From positions 1 to 57,377 of the forward strand of contig QPFY01000030.1 in NCBI GenBank assembly GCA_003665825.1: a stretch of DNA of 57,377 bases, in the 5' to 3' direction. This stretch comes from Microbotryum silenes-acaulis. Taxonomy: Eukaryota > Basidiomycota > Microbotryomycetes > Microbotryales > Microbotryaceae. A program made the position numbers and the translations under genes. The notes under the pieces were generated by a model. That model worked only from the letters and a program-made list of their open reading frames with translations. It had not been told where the DNA came from and ran no database searches. Positions 11,031 through 22,208 of the stretch are shown in pieces. How positions within the stretch are numbered: position 1 is the first letter of the stretch; each line of letters begins with the position of its first letter.

Positions 11031-14000
11031 ATGGACAGCTCCCCCGCCCCGCCTTCGCCCCCCAGGGACATCAGCTCCCCTGACCCTTCGATCAGCGTGC
11101 AAATCGCCACGCTACAGGCACAGCTTGCCGCTCTACAGGCCTCACAGCCCCCTGCCGCCGCCGCCGCCTCCCCGCCCGTCACTGCCACGCAGGCAAACAC
11201 CGCCACCGCATCAAAAGTCGTGTTCCCCAAGCACGCTCGCCTTGACGGCCCTAAGTCGTTTACAAACTGGTTACGTCAACTCCGTCTCGCGCTTCCAAAT
11301 CAAGCCCGTGGTTACGTTCTTGACGGTGTCATTCCCCCGACGTGGACGGCCGACCAGCTTGCCGCCCGTGACGACGCCGCGCGTGAAATCATCGTTGGCT
11401 CGATCGACTCAGCCGACGTCTCAGCCACCCTCGACACCATCCCCAGCGACGACCTGTCGGCACCACGCATCTTCGCCGCACTCAAGGCTCGTTTCGCACC
11501 GGACGACGCCACTCGTACCCTCGAGTTGTTCGCCCGCCTTTGGGACTTCAGGAAGATGCCTGCCTCCGTCGAGGCGTACGACACGTGGCTCCGTGAATAC
11601 ATGTCGATCGCGCAGGAAATCCGCGACGCCAAAACCTCGCTCAACGACGTGCTCGCCACTCACGTGCTCGCCATGGTCCCACCCTGCCTCGACAGCTTCC
11701 GACTCACGTTCACGGACGAGCAGCGCAACCAACGCGACCTCCCGGAACTCACGACGCTGACGGATCGCATTCGCATCCAGCTTCGCTCGGCGGGACTCTC
11801 GTCATCGCACTCGGCCATGCTCGCCACCGCCTCCCCTTGTCCCGCCTGCCGCGCCCCCGGCCACCGTCTGCGCGACTGCACCTCACGGGCGACACACCCG
11901 CCCGCCGGCCCCTGCCGCCGCTGCCACAAGAAAGGTCACTGGGCCCTCGACTGCAAGCACCGGGGCGAACAGAAACACACCGGCGACGACAACCAGGACG
12001 ACACGTCTCTCCCCGCCGCTCAACAGCCTAACATCGGCTATTTCGCCTCCTGCCTGTTCGCTCGCCGGCAACTCCCGACTGACGCCTTTGTAGTCGACTC
12101 GGGCGCCACGGCACACATGGTCGCCGATCGCTCTCTATTCACGGCTTATCGCCAGACGGCGCACACCAAGATCGGCGGCATCGCCGGCGGTATCACGGCC
12201 ATTGGTATGGGGGACGTAGCGTTCGTTGCCAAGACCGGACATCCGATCACGCTGCGTGGCGTTCTGCACACGCCGGGCCTCCACGTCAACCTCCTCTCTG
12301 TTTCTCGCCTCTGCGACACCGACCGCGTTCGACTCGCCTTCACCAGCGACGGCATCGACATCGCCAAGGACGGCCAGGCCATTGCTCACGGTACCAGGGT
12401 TAACGACGGTCTCTACCTTTTGGACGCGGATCACACCAAGTGTCAGCAGCTTGCCCTTCTCTCGCGTTCTGAGTCTACCGTGCCCCTGCTTACCCTTCAC
12501 CGCTGCCTCGGCCATCTTGCCCCATCCTCTATACAGAAGATGATCGCCGCAGGTTTGCTGGACGGGTTTGGGGCCGGGTACAGTGACAAAGACGTAGAGG
12601 AGTTTGTTTGCAATGCTTGCCTTGGTTCCAAAGGCCACCGTCTTCCTTTTCCCGACTCTGAGTCGCATTCCCCCGAGAGACTCGGCCTCGTGCACAGCGA
12701 TGTCCTTTCGTTCCCCACTCCGTCCTTGACCGGGAAGCGCTACCTTGTCACATTTCTTGACGACCACTCTCGCAAACTCTGGGCATACGCGATCGATCAC
12801 AAAAGCGACGTCTTCCCGACCTTCCAGACTTGGCTCGCCGAAGTGGAGTTAGAGACGAACGCGCGTTTAAAAACCCTTCGCACTGACAACGGCGGGGAGT
12901 ACCGATCGAACGCATTCACGGAGTTCTGCAAGTCCAGGGGCATTCGTCGTCAATACTCTATCCCCTACACACCTCAGCAAAACGGTCGTGCCGAACGTGT
13001 CAATCTCTCCATTGTCGAGGGCATCCTCGCCCTCCTTGCTGACTCCCATCTGCCGGCCACCTTTTGGGATGAAGCGGCTGCGTACTTCGTTTATTGCAAA
13101 AACAGGTGCTCACACTCAGCTTTGGCCAAACAGACTCCAGAATCCGTTTGGAACGGCCGACGCACCACCACCACCGCCCTCCACCCGTTCGGCTGCGCGG
13201 CCTGGCTCACGGTCGCGCCGGACCTTCGCAGCAAGCTCGACCCCAAGGCCGCGCGCGTGATCTTCACCGGTTACGACCTCGCCTCCAAGGCTTTCCGTTT
13301 CTTCGACCATTATACCAACAAGGTTGTGATTGGCCGAAATGCCACCTTCCTCGACGACGACTTCCCCGGCCTCCCAATCAACACGCCCGTCGATGTGGAC
13401 AACACCGAACGCCAGTTCGTCATTCCCGCCGACACGCCCGCCCCCGCCGTCAAGACGAGGACCCCACTAGTAAGGTCGGCGCACATGGACGTCTCATCCT
13501 CTCTTGATGATTCTGCCATGAGCGCCGTTGACGTGGCCCCAGGGTACACTGGCGGATCCTTACTTAATTCTACAGATATCAGCCCCTCGCCGTCCCCGTC
13601 GCTTGTCCCGCTTTCGTCGCCCGCCACGTCCTCGGCCGGAGGACCGTCCCTCGATGACTCGGACGACCCGCTTGACCTCCTCAACTCCAACACCGCGGTT
13701 CGCCTCAACCTGATGGACGTACATCGATCCGACGACGACACCCTGGTGACGCCCGCACCCGCCATTGCCCCCGCTGAACAGCCCTCCGATGACGACTCCC
13801 CTGATGAGATCGATTTCCTCTCTCGCCACCACCGCGCCTTCATCGCCACAGACGACGACGACCCCACCCTCGACGCCATCGAGCCCGTCAAGTCGATTAC
13901 TAGCGATCCTCAGACCTGGCGCGAAGCAATGTCCAGCGACGAGCACGACATCTGGGCTCAGGCTGCCGCCGCCGAGTTCACCGCCATGCGCGACGACTTC

Positions 14001-15749
14001 AAGGTGTTCACCATCGAGCCTCGATCCTCCGTACCACCGGGCGCCACTATCGTCACCTCCAAGTTCGTCTGGAAGACCAAACGCGACGCACGCGGCGAAG
14101 TCACGGGGCACAAGGCACGTCTCGTAGCGCAAGGTAACCGACAACGCGACGGCATCGACTTCTCGGAGACTTTCGCACCCGTCGCCCGGTTCTCCTCCAT
14201 TCGCTGCCTCCTTGCCCTCGCCGCTGCCAATGGTTACCACGTTCATCAGGCCGACATCGACAAGGCTTACCTCCACGGCGAGCTCGATCACGATATCTGG
14301 ATGACGACGCCACGAGGTTTCGACTTCCCAAGTGATAAGATTCTCCGCCTGCGGCGCTCAATCTACGGTCTCAAGCAGGCCGGTCGCATCTGGAATCGCC
14401 ACATTGACACATCACTCAGGAGTCTCGGGTACAAGGCAACGGGCACTGATCACTGCATTTACTCTCACATTGATGATCAGCAACGGCCCCATTATATCGC
14501 CTTGTATGTCGACGATCTCCTCATTGTCAGCCCCGCCCTCGACGAGATCGAACGCGTCATCTCCGGCCTCGAACAACGATACGGCGTCAAACGACTCGGC
14601 CCCGCGGAATACATCCTCGGCATCCAAATCCGCCGCCTGGACGACGGCTCCATTGCCCTATCCCAGGAACGCTACATCATGGACGTGCTCGCCCGGTTTC
14701 ACTTCGACACCACGACACGCGGCGCTACGGTGCCAATGACGCCCGGCCTCTCGCTCACGGCAGTTCCGGGTCAAGGAACGGAGCGCATTCGATCGTGGTA
14801 CCTACAAGCCATTGGCTCCCTCCTGTACATTTCCCTTGGCACTCGACCCGACATTGCCTTCGCCGTCTCGTACTTGTCCCGGTTCGCCAACAACCCTGGC
14901 CGCCGTCATTGGATTGCCGTCAAACACGTCCTTCGCTACCTTCGCGCCACGTACCGCGATGAGCTACTCTACGCCCGCGGTCCAGCCAAAGTTACGGGTG
15001 TGGTTGGGTATTCCGATGCGAACTGGGGTGCCTGCGTCGACACGTCCATCTCCACAATGGGCTTCGTCTTTTACTTGGCCGGCTCCGCCGTCTCTTGGTC
15101 ATCGAAGCGTCAGACTCGGGTGGCGGATTCCACCACTGATGCCGAATACCTCGCCTTGTCGCACGCTGGTAAGGAAGCGATTTACCTTACGCAACTCCTC
15201 TCCGAGCTCCACGTTCGCCCGATCGATGCAGCTCACATCTTCACCGACAACGAGGCCGCGGCCGCCGTCGCTCACGACCCCGTTCGCACCTCCGGCACTC
15301 GACACATACGCCTCCGCGAGCATTTTGTCCGCGACATGGTCAACCGAGGCGATATCTCCCTCTCACACGTTGGCACAGCGGACATGGTTGCGGACCTATT
15401 CACCAAAGCGCTGGGTCCCAAGATTTTTGGTATACATTGCTATGCTCTAGGCCTCCGGACGCGGCACCCACGGCTCAAGTCTACCTCGCGTTCGCGTGGG
15501 GGGGGGTGTGAGGAATCCACTCTCCGCTCGGGTCAGGACTTAGGCGCGCGGAGCGAGCCGGGCGCATCGGCCCAGGACTTAGGCGCGCGGAGCGAGCCGG
15601 GCGCATCGGCCCAGGACTTAGGCGCGCGCAGCGAGCCTGGCACATTGGCTCAGCCCCGAGGCTCGCTGGCTGAGGACTTGGGGCGCGCGGCTCCCTTACT
15701 GTTAGATTCCTATTCATCACTCTTGGCTATAACTACATCGCTGACGTAG
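11031..15749 (+). CDS. Copia A1 Gag-Pol polyprotein (1,572 aa)
   Basis: A single open frame for the structural protein and all enzymes needed for copying and integration. Gag-like region about 65-255. Two CX2CX4HX4C zinc knuckles at C270-C283 and C295-C308. Aspartic protease motif VVDSGAT with D356. Integrase zinc finger (LHRCLGHL near 487, then CNAC). Integrase core D,D,E in VHSDVL (about 555), RTDNGGEY (about 620) and NGRAERVN (about 654). A long Ser/Asp-rich linker follows. Reverse transcriptase from about 1,000 with YVDD near 1,159. RNase H with YSDANWG (about 1,326), DAEY, TDNEAA and ADLFTK (about 1,457). The order protease-integrase-RT-RNase H defines Ty1/copia. The last 80 residues are read from the polypurine tract onward into the 3' LTR and include three copies of a [14 protein letters not shown] repeat. 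The start is the first ATG of the frame, 94 bp after the LTR. There is no frameshift site between Gag and Pol. Confidence 0.96.
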   Translation: MDSSPAPPSPPRDISSPDPSISVQIATLQAQLAALQASQPPAAAAASPPVTATQANTATASKVVFPKHARLDGPKSFTNWLRQLRLALPNQARGYVLDGVIPPTWTADQLAARDDAAREIIVGSIDSADVSATLDTIPSDDLSAPRIFAALKARFAPDDATRTLELFARLWDFRKMPASVEAYDTWLREYMSIAQEIRDAKTSLNDVLATHVLAMVPPCLDSFRLTFTDEQRNQRDLPELTTLTDRIRIQLRSAGLSSSHSAMLATASPCPACRAPGHRLRDCTSRATHPPAGPCRRCHKKGHWALDCKHRGEQKHTGDDNQDDTSLPAAQQPNIGYFASCLFARRQLPTDAFVVDSGATAHMVADRSLFTAYRQTAHTKIGGIAGGITAIGMGDVAFVAKTGHPITLRGVLHTPGLHVNLLSVSRLCDTDRVRLAFTSDGIDIAKDGQAIAHGTRVNDGLYLLDADHTKCQQLALLSRSESTVPLLTLHRCLGHLAPSSIQKMIAAGLLDGFGAGYSDKDVEEFVCNACLGSKGHRLPFPDSESHSPERLGLVHSDVLSFPTPSLTGKRYLVTFLDDHSRKLWAYAIDHKSDVFPTFQTWLAEVELETNARLKTLRTDNGGEYRSNAFTEFCKSRGIRRQYSIPYTPQQNGRAERVNLSIVEGILALLADSHLPATFWDEAAAYFVYCKNRCSHSALAKQTPESVWNGRRTTTTALHPFGCAAWLTVAPDLRSKLDPKAARVIFTGYDLASKAFRFFDHYTNKVVIGRNATFLDDDFPGLPINTPVDVDNTERQFVIPADTPAPAVKTRTPLVRSAHMDVSSSLDDSAMSAVDVAPGYTGGSLLNSTDISPSPSPSLVPLSSPATSSAGGPSLDDSDDPLDLLNSNTAVRLNLMDVHRSDDDTLVTPAPAIAPAEQPSDDDSPDEIDFLSRHHRAFIATDDDDPTLDAIEPVKSITSDPQTWREAMSSDEHDIWAQAAAAEFTAMRDDFKVFTIEPRSSVPPGATIVTSKFVWKTKRDARGEVTGHKARLVAQGNRQRDGIDFSETFAPVARFSSIRCLLALAAANGYHVHQADIDKAYLHGELDHDIWMTTPRGFDFPSDKILRLRRSIYGLKQAGRIWNRHIDTSLRSLGYKATGTDHCIYSHIDDQQRPHYIALYVDDLLIVSPALDEIERVISGLEQRYGVKRLGPAEYILGIQIRRLDDGSIALSQERYIMDVLARFHFDTTTRGATVPMTPGLSLTAVPGQGTERIRSWYLQAIGSLLYISLGTRPDIAFAVSYLSRFANNPGRRHWIAVKHVLRYLRATYRDELLYARGPAKVTGVVGYSDANWGACVDTSISTMGFVFYLAGSAVSWSSKRQTRVADSTTDAEYLALSHAGKEAIYLTQLLSELHVRPIDAAHIFTDNEAAAAVAHDPVRTSGTRHIRLREHFVRDMVNRGDISLSHVGTADMVADLFTKALGPKIFGIHCYALGLRTRHPRLKSTSRSRGGGCEESTLRSGQDLGARSEPGASAQDLGARSEPGASAQDLGARSEPGTLAQPRGSLAEDLGRAAPLLLDSYSSLLAITTSLT
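15498..15506 (+). promoter_or_regulatory. A1 polypurine tract (G9)
   Basis: Nine G residues immediately before the 3' LTR, where plus-strand DNA synthesis would be primed. The run is also three in-frame Gly codons of the pol frame. Equivalent runs are 26676-26684 in A2 and, as C9 on the plus strand, 32317-32325 in A3 and 28631-28639 in B. Confidence 0.85.
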
Positions 15750-15835
15750 TAGAGTTGATCGAATAGGTATGTTGAAATGATATTCATCACTCTTGGCTAT
15801 AACTACATCGCTGACGTAGTAGAGTTGATCGAATA
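15507..15835 (+). repeat. A1 3' LTR (329 bp)
   Basis: Same length and internal structure as the 5' LTR, including the three 39-bp units and the doubled 53-bp tail. The pol stop codon (TAG, 15747-15749) lies inside it, in the first tail copy. Confidence 0.95.
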
Positions 15836-18800
15836 ACCGTAGCGCCGCGTGTCGTGGTGTCGAAGTGAAACCGGGCGAGCACGTCCATGATGTAGCGTTC
15901 CTGGGATAGGGCAATGGAGCCGTCGTCCAGGCGGCGAATTTGGATGCCGAGGATGTATTCCGCGGGGCCGAGTCGTTTGACGCCGTATCGCTGTTCGAGG
16001 CCGGAGATGACGCGTTCGATCTCGTCGAGGGCGGGGCTGACAATGAGGAGATCGTCGACATACAAGGCGATATAATGGGGCCGTTGCTGATCATCAATGT
16101 GAGAGTAAATGCAGTGATCAGTGCCCGTTGCCTTGTACCCGAGACTCCTGAGTGATGTGTCAATGTGGCGATTCCAGATGCGACCGGCCTGCTTGAGACC
16201 GTAGATTGAGCGCCGCAGGCGGAGAATCTTATCGCTCGGGAAGTCGAAACCTCGTGGCGTCGTCATCCAGATATCGTGATCGAGCTCGCCGTGGAGGTAA
16301 GCCTTGTCGATGTCGGCCTGATGAACGTGGTAACCGTTGGCAGCGGCGAGGGCAAGGAGGCAGCGAATGGAGGAGAAACGGGCGACGGGTGCGAAAGTCT
16401 CCGAGAAATCGATGCCGTCGCGTTGGCGGTTACCTTGCGCTACAAGGCGTGCCTTGTGCCCCGTGACTTCGCCACGTGCGTCGCGTTTGGTCTTCCAGAC
16501 GAACTTGGAGGTGACGATAGTGGCGCCCGGCGGTACGGAGGATCGAGGCTCGATGGTGAACACCTTGAAGTCGTCGCGCATGGCGGTGAACTCGGCGGCG
16601 GCAGCCTGAGCCCAGATGTCGTGCTCGTCGCTGGACATTGCTTCGCGCCAGGTCTGAGGATCGCTAGTAATCAACTTGACGGGCTCGATGGCGTCGAGGG
16701 TGGGGTCGTCGTCGTCTGTGGCGATGAAGGCGCGGTGGTGGCGAGAGAGGAAATCGATCTCATCAGGGGAGTCGTCATCGGAGGGCTGTTCAGCGGGGGC
16801 AATGGCGGGTGCGGGCGTCACCAGGGTGTCGTCGTCGGATCGATGTACGTCCATCAGGTTGAGGCGAACCGCGGTGTTGGAGTTGAGGAGGTCAAGCGGG
16901 TCGTCCGAGTCATCGAGGGACGGTCCTCCGGCCGAGGACGTGGCGGGCGACGAAAGCGGGACAAGCGACGGGGACGGCGAGGGGCTGATATCTGTAGAAT
17001 TAAGTAAGGATCCGCCAGTGTACCCTGGGGCCACGTCAACGGCGCTCATGGCAGAATCATCAAGAGAGGATGAGACGTCCATGTGCGCCGACCTTACTAG
17101 TGGGGTCCTCGTCTTGACGGCGGGGGCGGGCGTGTCGGCGGGAATGACGAACTGGCGTTCGGTGTTGTCCGCATCGACGGGCGTGTTGATTGGGAGGCCG
17201 GGGAAGTCGTCGTCGAGGAAGGTGGCATTTCGGCCAATCACAACCTTGTTGGTAGAATGGTCGAAGAAACGGAAAGCCTTGGAGACGAGGTCGTAACCGG
17301 TGAAGATCACGCGCGCGGCCTTGGGGTCGAGCTTGCTGCGAAGGTCCGGCGCGACCGTGAGCCAGGCCGCGCAGCCGAACGGGTGGAGGGCGGTGGTGGT
17401 GGTGCGTTGGCCGTTCCAAACGGATTCTGGAGTCTGTTTGGCCAAAGCTGAGTGTGAGCACCTGTTTTTGCAATAAACGAAGTACGCAGCCGCTTCATCC
17501 CAAAAGGTGGCCGGCAGATGGGAGTCAGCAAGGAGGGCGAGGATGCCCTCGACAATGGAGAGATTGACACGTTCGGCACGACCGTTTTGCTGAGGTGTGT
17601 AGGGAATAGAGTATTGACGACGAATGCCCCTGGACTTGCAGAACTCCGTGAATGCGTTCGATCGGTACTCCCCGCCGTTGTCGGTGCGAAGGGTTTTTAA
17701 ACGCGCGTTCGTCTCTAACTCCACTTCGGCGAGCCAAGTCTGGAAGGTCGGGAAGACGTCGCTTTTGTGATCGATCGCGTATGCCCAGAGTTTGCGAGAG
17801 TGGTCGTCAAGAAATGTGACAAGGTAGCGCTTCCCGGTCAAGGACGGAGTGGGGAACGAAAGGACATCGCTGTGCACGAGGCCAAGTCTCTCGGGGGAAT
17901 GCGACTCAGAGTCGGGAAAAGGAAGACGGTGGCCTTTGGAACCAAGGCAAGCATTGCAAACAAACTCCTCTACGTCTTTGTCACTGTACCCGGCCCCAAA
18001 CCCGTCCAGCAAACCTGCGGCGATCATCTTCTGTATAGAGGATGGGGCAAGATGGCCGAGGCAGCGGTGAAGGGTAAGCAGGGGCACGGTAGACTCAGAA
18101 CGCGAGAGAAGGGCAAGCTGCTGACACTTGGTGTGATCCGCGTCCAAAAGGTAGAGACCGTCGTTAACCCTGGTACCGTGAGCAATGGCCTGGCCGTCCT
18201 TGGCGATGTCGATGCCGTCGCTGGTGAAGGCGAGTCGAACGCGGTTGGTGTCGCAGAGGCGAGAGACAGAAAGGAGGTTGACGTGGAGGCCCGGCGTGTG
18301 CAGAACGCCACGCAGCGTGATCGGATGTCCGGTCTTGGCAACGAACGCTACGTCCCCCATGCCGATGGCCGTGATACCGCCGATCTTGGTGTGCGCCGTC
18401 TGGCGATAAGCCGTGAATAGAGAACGATTGGCGACCATGTGTGCCGTGGCGCCCGAGTCGACTACAAAGGCGTCAGTTGGGAGTTGCCGGCGAGCGAACA
18501 GGCAGGAGGCGAAATAGCCGACGTTAGGCTGTTGAGCGGCGGGGAGAGACATGTCGTCCTGGTTGTCGTCGCCGGTGTGTTTCTGTTCGCCCCGGTGCTT
18601 GCAGTCGAGGGCCCAGTGACCTTTCTTGTGGCAGCGGCGGCAGGGGCCGGCGGGCGGGTGTGTCGCCCGTGAGGTGCAGTCGCGCAGACGGTGGCCGGGG
18701 GCGCGGCAGGCGGGACAAGGGGAGGCGGTGGCGAGCATGGCCGAGTGCGATGACGAGAGTCCCGCCGAGCGAAGCTGGATGCGAATGCGGTCCGTCAGCG

Positions 18801-19509
18801 TCGTGAGTTCCGGGAGGTCGCGTTGGTTGCGCTGCTCGTCCGTGAACGTGAGTCGGAAGCTGTCAAGGCAGGGTGGGACCATGGCGAGCACGTCGTTGAG
18901 CGAGGTTTTGGCGTCGCGGATTTCCTGCGCGATCGACATGTATTCACGGAGCCACGTGTCGTACGCCTCGACGGAGGCAGGCATCTTCCTGAAGTCCCAA
19001 AGGCGGGCGAACAACTCGAGGGTGCGAGTGGCGTCGTCCGGTGCGAAACGAGCCTTGAGTGCGGCGAAGATGCGTGGTGCCGACAGGTCGTCGCTGGGGA
19101 TGGTGTCGAGGGTGGCTGAGACGTCGGCTGAGTCGATCGAGCCAACGATGATTTCACGCGCGGCGTCGTCACGGGCGGCAAGCTGGTCGGCCGTCCACGT
19201 CGGGGGAATGACACCGTCAAGAACGTAACCACGGACTTGATTTGGAAGCGCGAGACAGAGTTGACGTAACCAGTTCGTAAACAACTTAGGCCCGTCAAGG
19301 CGAGCGTGCTTGGGGAACACGACTTTTGATGCGGTGGCGGTGTTTGCCTGCGTGGCAGTGACGGGCGGGGTGGCGGCGGCGGCGGCAGGGGGCTGTGAGG
19401 CCTGTAGAGCGGCAAGCTGTGCCTGTAGCGTGGCGATTTGCACGCTGATCGAAGGGTCAGGGGAGCTGATGTCCCTGGGGGGCGAAGGCGGGGCGGGGGA
19501 GCTGTCCAT
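15836..19509 (-). pseudogene. A0 gag-pol, 5' part (Gag to RT)
   Basis: Encodes the N-terminal three quarters of the A0 polyprotein, starting [10 protein letters not shown] at 19509. It includes Gag, two zinc knuckles, the protease DSGAT motif, integrase HHCC and DDE motifs, and reverse transcriptase with YVDD. The frame is open to the A1 insertion. Compared with A1 it lacks five codons (ATHVL, after NDVL) and four codons after TKIGGI. An upstream in-frame ATG at 19569 adds 20 residues but is not in frame in A1-A3, so I prefer 19509. The gene is dead because of A1 and the lost LTR end. Confidence 0.9.
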
Positions 19510-19602
19510 GCTGCGATGGTGCGATGGGCTGGGCGGCTCGAGTGGCTGGGCTCGAGGGAAAAATTGCAAGCGGCGGGGCTGGTGGCTCGTGGGCTTATAA
19601 CC

Positions 19603-19833
19603 TATTCGATCAACTCTACTACGTCAGCAATGTAGTTATAGCCAAGAGTGATGAATCGTCATTTCAACATACCTATTCGATCAACTCTACTACGTCAGCA
19701 ATGTAGTTATAGCCAAGAGTGATGAATAGGAATCTAACAGTAAGGGATCCGCGCGCCCCAAGTCCTGGGCCGACGCGCCCGGCTCGCTCCGCGCGCCTAA
19801 GTCCTGACCCGAGCGGAGAGTGGATTCCTCACA
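19603..19833 (-). repeat. A0 5' LTR (231 bp)
   Basis: A family-A LTR ending (plus-strand right edge) in CTCACA. It has the doubled tail with spacer GGTATGTTGAAATGACGA on the minus strand, and only one complete 39-bp GC-rich unit. Confidence 0.9.
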
Positions 19834-19870
19834 TTGGGGGCTTCCTTCGAGTATTGCTGTCATCCTGACA
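19834..19870 (-). repeat. 37-bp gypsy-G LTR remnant
   Basis: The reverse complement of the first 37 bp of the G 3' LTR (compare 42411-42447), ending exactly at the LTR terminus TGTCAGG. It is followed by CCCGC (19871-19875), which also sits at 9672-9676. This is what a 5-bp target duplication of a G insertion into the B' LTR would look like. A0 later destroyed most of that LTR. Confidence 0.7.
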
Positions 19871-20153
19871 CCCGCGCTGGGATAGGCCCAGGCGCGGGTG
19901 AAATCGCTGGCGCGCTAAGGCAGTCGCGCGCGTCTAAGTCCCCTCCGCAAGGGGGCGGGCTAGCGGGCGCGCGCAACGACCGAGGCGCCCCTGTCGAGCT
20001 GAGAGTGGACTCTTCACACCCCCCCCCACGCGAATGCGAGGCAGACCCAAGCCGCGGGTGTCGAGTGCGAAGGCCGAGGGCGTGGCAGTGCGTCGAGAAC
20101 ACCTTAGGGCCGAGAGCCTTGGTGAAGATGTCGGCCACCATGTCGCTAGTTCC
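19871..20153 (-). mobile_element. Copia B' remnant: LTR start plus end of pol
   Basis: 19871-20018 is the remaining part of the B' LTR and ends TTCACA. 20019-20027 is its C9 polypurine tract (complement). 20028-20153 encodes the last part of copia RNase H on the minus strand ([14 protein letters not shown] motif). The element stops abruptly at 20153, where sequence belonging to gypsy G begins. Several substitutions separate it from the full B element, so it is an older copy. Confidence 0.8.
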
Positions 20154-20993
20154 TGTTAAAAGTAGGCTGCAGGACCTTGGGAGGTTGGTGTAGCGACCGC
20201 TAGGGCTACTGTAGGAGCGTCGACGTGGCAGGGTTGCGACGGACGGTCCGGGCGGAGAGGTCGTGCGGCGGCACAGGCGCGGTCTGACGAGACGAACGCG
20301 GTGCGGCTGGACGATCTGTTCTCTACCGAAGATTAGCGGTCTAGCTAATGTTGGGAAGCGGTAGAGAAGAGGAAGAGAGGCGCGAGGGCGCGCAAGTCGG
20401 GTGAGGTTCCAGCAAAGGGCCGCGCTAAGACAAACTGGGCTAACACAATGCGAAGCTTCAAGACCGAACTCCAAGTGGACCATCGAGGCTCTGAGGGATG
20501 CCGTGTTGGACGACGGACACGAGGGGAAACTTATCTACACGATCCAGAGTTGTTGAGTGAGGCGATCCGTGACGACAGGCTTCAGGTTGCGAACCGCGGG
20601 CATCATGAGTGGGCGATGTTCTGCATGGCCGATGGGTCATGAGGTCGGCGGTGGCAAACTGGCTGTGGCGAGGCGGAGGCGTTGGCTCGGCTAGGCTGGA
20701 GAGTGCGGACTGACTAAGTCCCGGCGTGGAGGCGGCGGCGCGCGAGCGTGAGTTGAGCAGGCTGGCGCGGAGGCGGAGACAAGGGGGCGGCTTGGCTGCG
20801 AAGGCGAAGGCGCCGAGGCGAAAGACTGGGGGGGCGGCTTGGCAGCGAGGGCGAAGGCGCCGAGGCGAAGGCGCCGAGGCGAAGGCGCGCGGCGGCGAAA
20901 AAGGTGCCGAGGCGAAAGGCGCTCGAGGCAAGAAAATGGGCGGGCCGGGTAAGTTGCGGCGCAAGGTTGAAGTGTTCGAAGGATTGTAGTAGA
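20154..20993 (+). other. G 5' region: partial LTR and/or leader
   Basis: GC-rich, without a convincing coding frame. It begins TGTTAAAAGTAGG directly after B' sequence. That is not the G LTR start (TGTCAGGATG), so it is probably the inner part of a truncated 5' LTR plus leader. The string TTCAACA near 21000, followed by CACCTGAACC, could be the LTR end and primer-binding site. This cannot be confirmed without an intact LTR for comparison. Confidence 0.55.
20800..20935 (+). repeat. Short tandem repeats of a GGCGCCGAGGCGAA-type unit
   Basis: A degenerate 14-nt, purine-rich unit is repeated several times in the G leader. The second copy of the region (about 47966-48095) has the same run with a different G-homopolymer length. 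Confidence 0.7.
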
Positions 20994-21782
20994 ATGAAAT
21001 TCAACACACCTGAACCAGCTGTGGCGCGGGCCGGATTCTCTGAACCAGCCGCAGCTCGGGCCGGGGAGTTTACGCCGGTGAGATCGGTCCCCCTGGACGT
21101 CCCCCCGCACACATTTTTGGGACGTTCAGGCAATACCGCTGACCCCCTTGCTCGTACCCCTGGGGGGGAATCTTACAGCGCACGAAGGGACGGCCCTTCC
21201 CCGGCGGTGATCAGCTCTCGTTGGAGAGGGACATTACCCGACCGGGAAGGGCTTTGGACCGGGGATAACCCAGATAGGTTGGTCACTTTCACTACATTTG
21301 GGAAGTCGTACTTGTCTCTACTTTGCGACATTTCGACCACCGACCTATTTACCACCAACCGGGTCATCCAGCTCGTGGCGACTTTATTCGTTCGTTCAAC
21401 ATCGCCCCAGCGCCGTCAGTCTCCGCACAACTGGGCCGTTGATACGATGACGGATGCGGTCCGGGACGAGCGACCTCATTGCTGGACGTCACTGATGACA
21501 GCAGTAGGATGTCGTTGGCCGGATCCCGGCTTTGCCGACCGAGTGTCCCAAGATTTCTACGGGTGCCGTCAGTCTGCGTCTCGTGCCTATGACCATGTGG
21601 GCGAATGGCGTGCTCGGTACCGAGCGTTTATGCACAATAACACCAGCTTCAGCCTTTCGGCCCTTCAACTCGCCACCACCTTTTATCAATCGCTGAGTGA
21701 TGGGGCTAAGCGGGAAGTGCGGGCCGGTATGCTACGGGAATATCGGGATAACTCACTTGTGACTATAGGGAGGTTCGGACGA
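20994..21782 (+). pseudogene. G gag, 5' part, broken by A2
   Basis: An open frame encoding a Gag/capsid-like protein of the gypsy element. I infer this from position and composition; there is no sharp motif. The frame is also open upstream to an ATG at 20904. I chose the ATG at 20994 because 20904 lies in the repeat-rich leader, but the true start is uncertain. The frame is cut by A2 at ACTGT (21783-21787) and resumes in phase at 27012. It then runs 56 codons to an in-frame TGA at 27180. Confidence 0.65.
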
Positions 21783-21787
21783 ACTGT

Positions 21788-22114
21788 TGTGAGGAATCCA
21801 CTCTCCGCTCGGGTCAGGACTTAGGCGCGCGGAGCGAGCCGGGCGCATCGGCCCAGGACTTAGGCGCGCGGAGCGAGCCGGGCGCATCGGCCCAGGACTT
21901 AGGCGCGCGCAGCGAGCCTGGCACATTGGCTCAGCCCCGAGGCTCGCTGGCTGAGGACTTGGGGCGCGCGGCTCCCTTACTGTTAGATTCCTATTCATCA
22001 CTCTTGGCTATAACTACATCGCTGACGTAGTAGAGTTGATCGAATAGGTATGTTGAAATGATTCATCACTCTTGGCTATAACTACATCGCTGACGTAGTA
22101 GAGTTGATCGAATA
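21788..22114 (+). repeat. A2 5' LTR (327 bp)
   Basis: Identical in plan to the A1 LTR, but the spacer between the two tail copies is two bases shorter (GGTATGTTGAAATGA). The following GGTTATAAGCCC at 22115 is the primer-binding site. Confidence 0.95.
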
Positions 22115-22208
22115 GGTTATAAGCCCACGAGCTACCAGCCCCGCCGCTTGAAATTTTTCCCTCGAGCCCAGCCACTCGAGCCGCCCCAGCCCATCGCACC
22201 ATCGCAGC

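Larger units (their letters stand above)
10608..15835 (+). mobile_element. Copia A1, complete Ty1/copia retrotransposon
   Basis: A 5,228-bp element with 329-bp LTRs at both ends, starting TGTGAGGAATCC and ending GATCGAATA. A primer-binding site directly follows the 5' LTR, a G9 polypurine tract directly precedes the 3' LTR, and one intact Gag-Pol frame lies between. It is flanked by a 5-bp target duplication ACCGT (10603-10607 and 15836-15840) and is inserted in the reverse transcriptase region of A0. Equal LTR lengths and an intact frame point to a recent, possibly still mobile copy. Confidence 0.97.
9680..19833 (-). mobile_element. Copia A0, older family-A element, interrupted by A1
   Basis: A Ty1/copia element on the minus strand, about 4.9 kb once the A1 insertion is removed. 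It has an LTR at each end, a G11 polypurine tract and a single Gag-Pol frame split by A1 at an ACCGT target site. It belongs to an older subfamily than A1-A3: five codons are missing after NDVLA, the LTR has fewer 39-bp repeats, and there are many substitutions. It also has a private 12-bp in-frame deletion near 18378. The left LTR has lost its outer 14 bp or so, and three extra bases (TGA) precede it, so its own target duplication cannot be read. Its right flank is a 37-bp scrap of gypsy LTR. Confidence 0.9.

Noticed and set aside
16276..17007. Antisense frame of 243 codons present in every copia A copy (also 13560, 24738, 33532, 43431)
   Set aside because: It recurs only because the elements are copies. 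It lies opposite the integrase-RT linker and the start of RT in GC-rich sequence and has no recognisable domain.
20448..20642. Short ORFs in the G leader as host genes
   Set aside because: Short, overlapping on both strands, without motifs, and located between element parts that belong to one retrotransposon.
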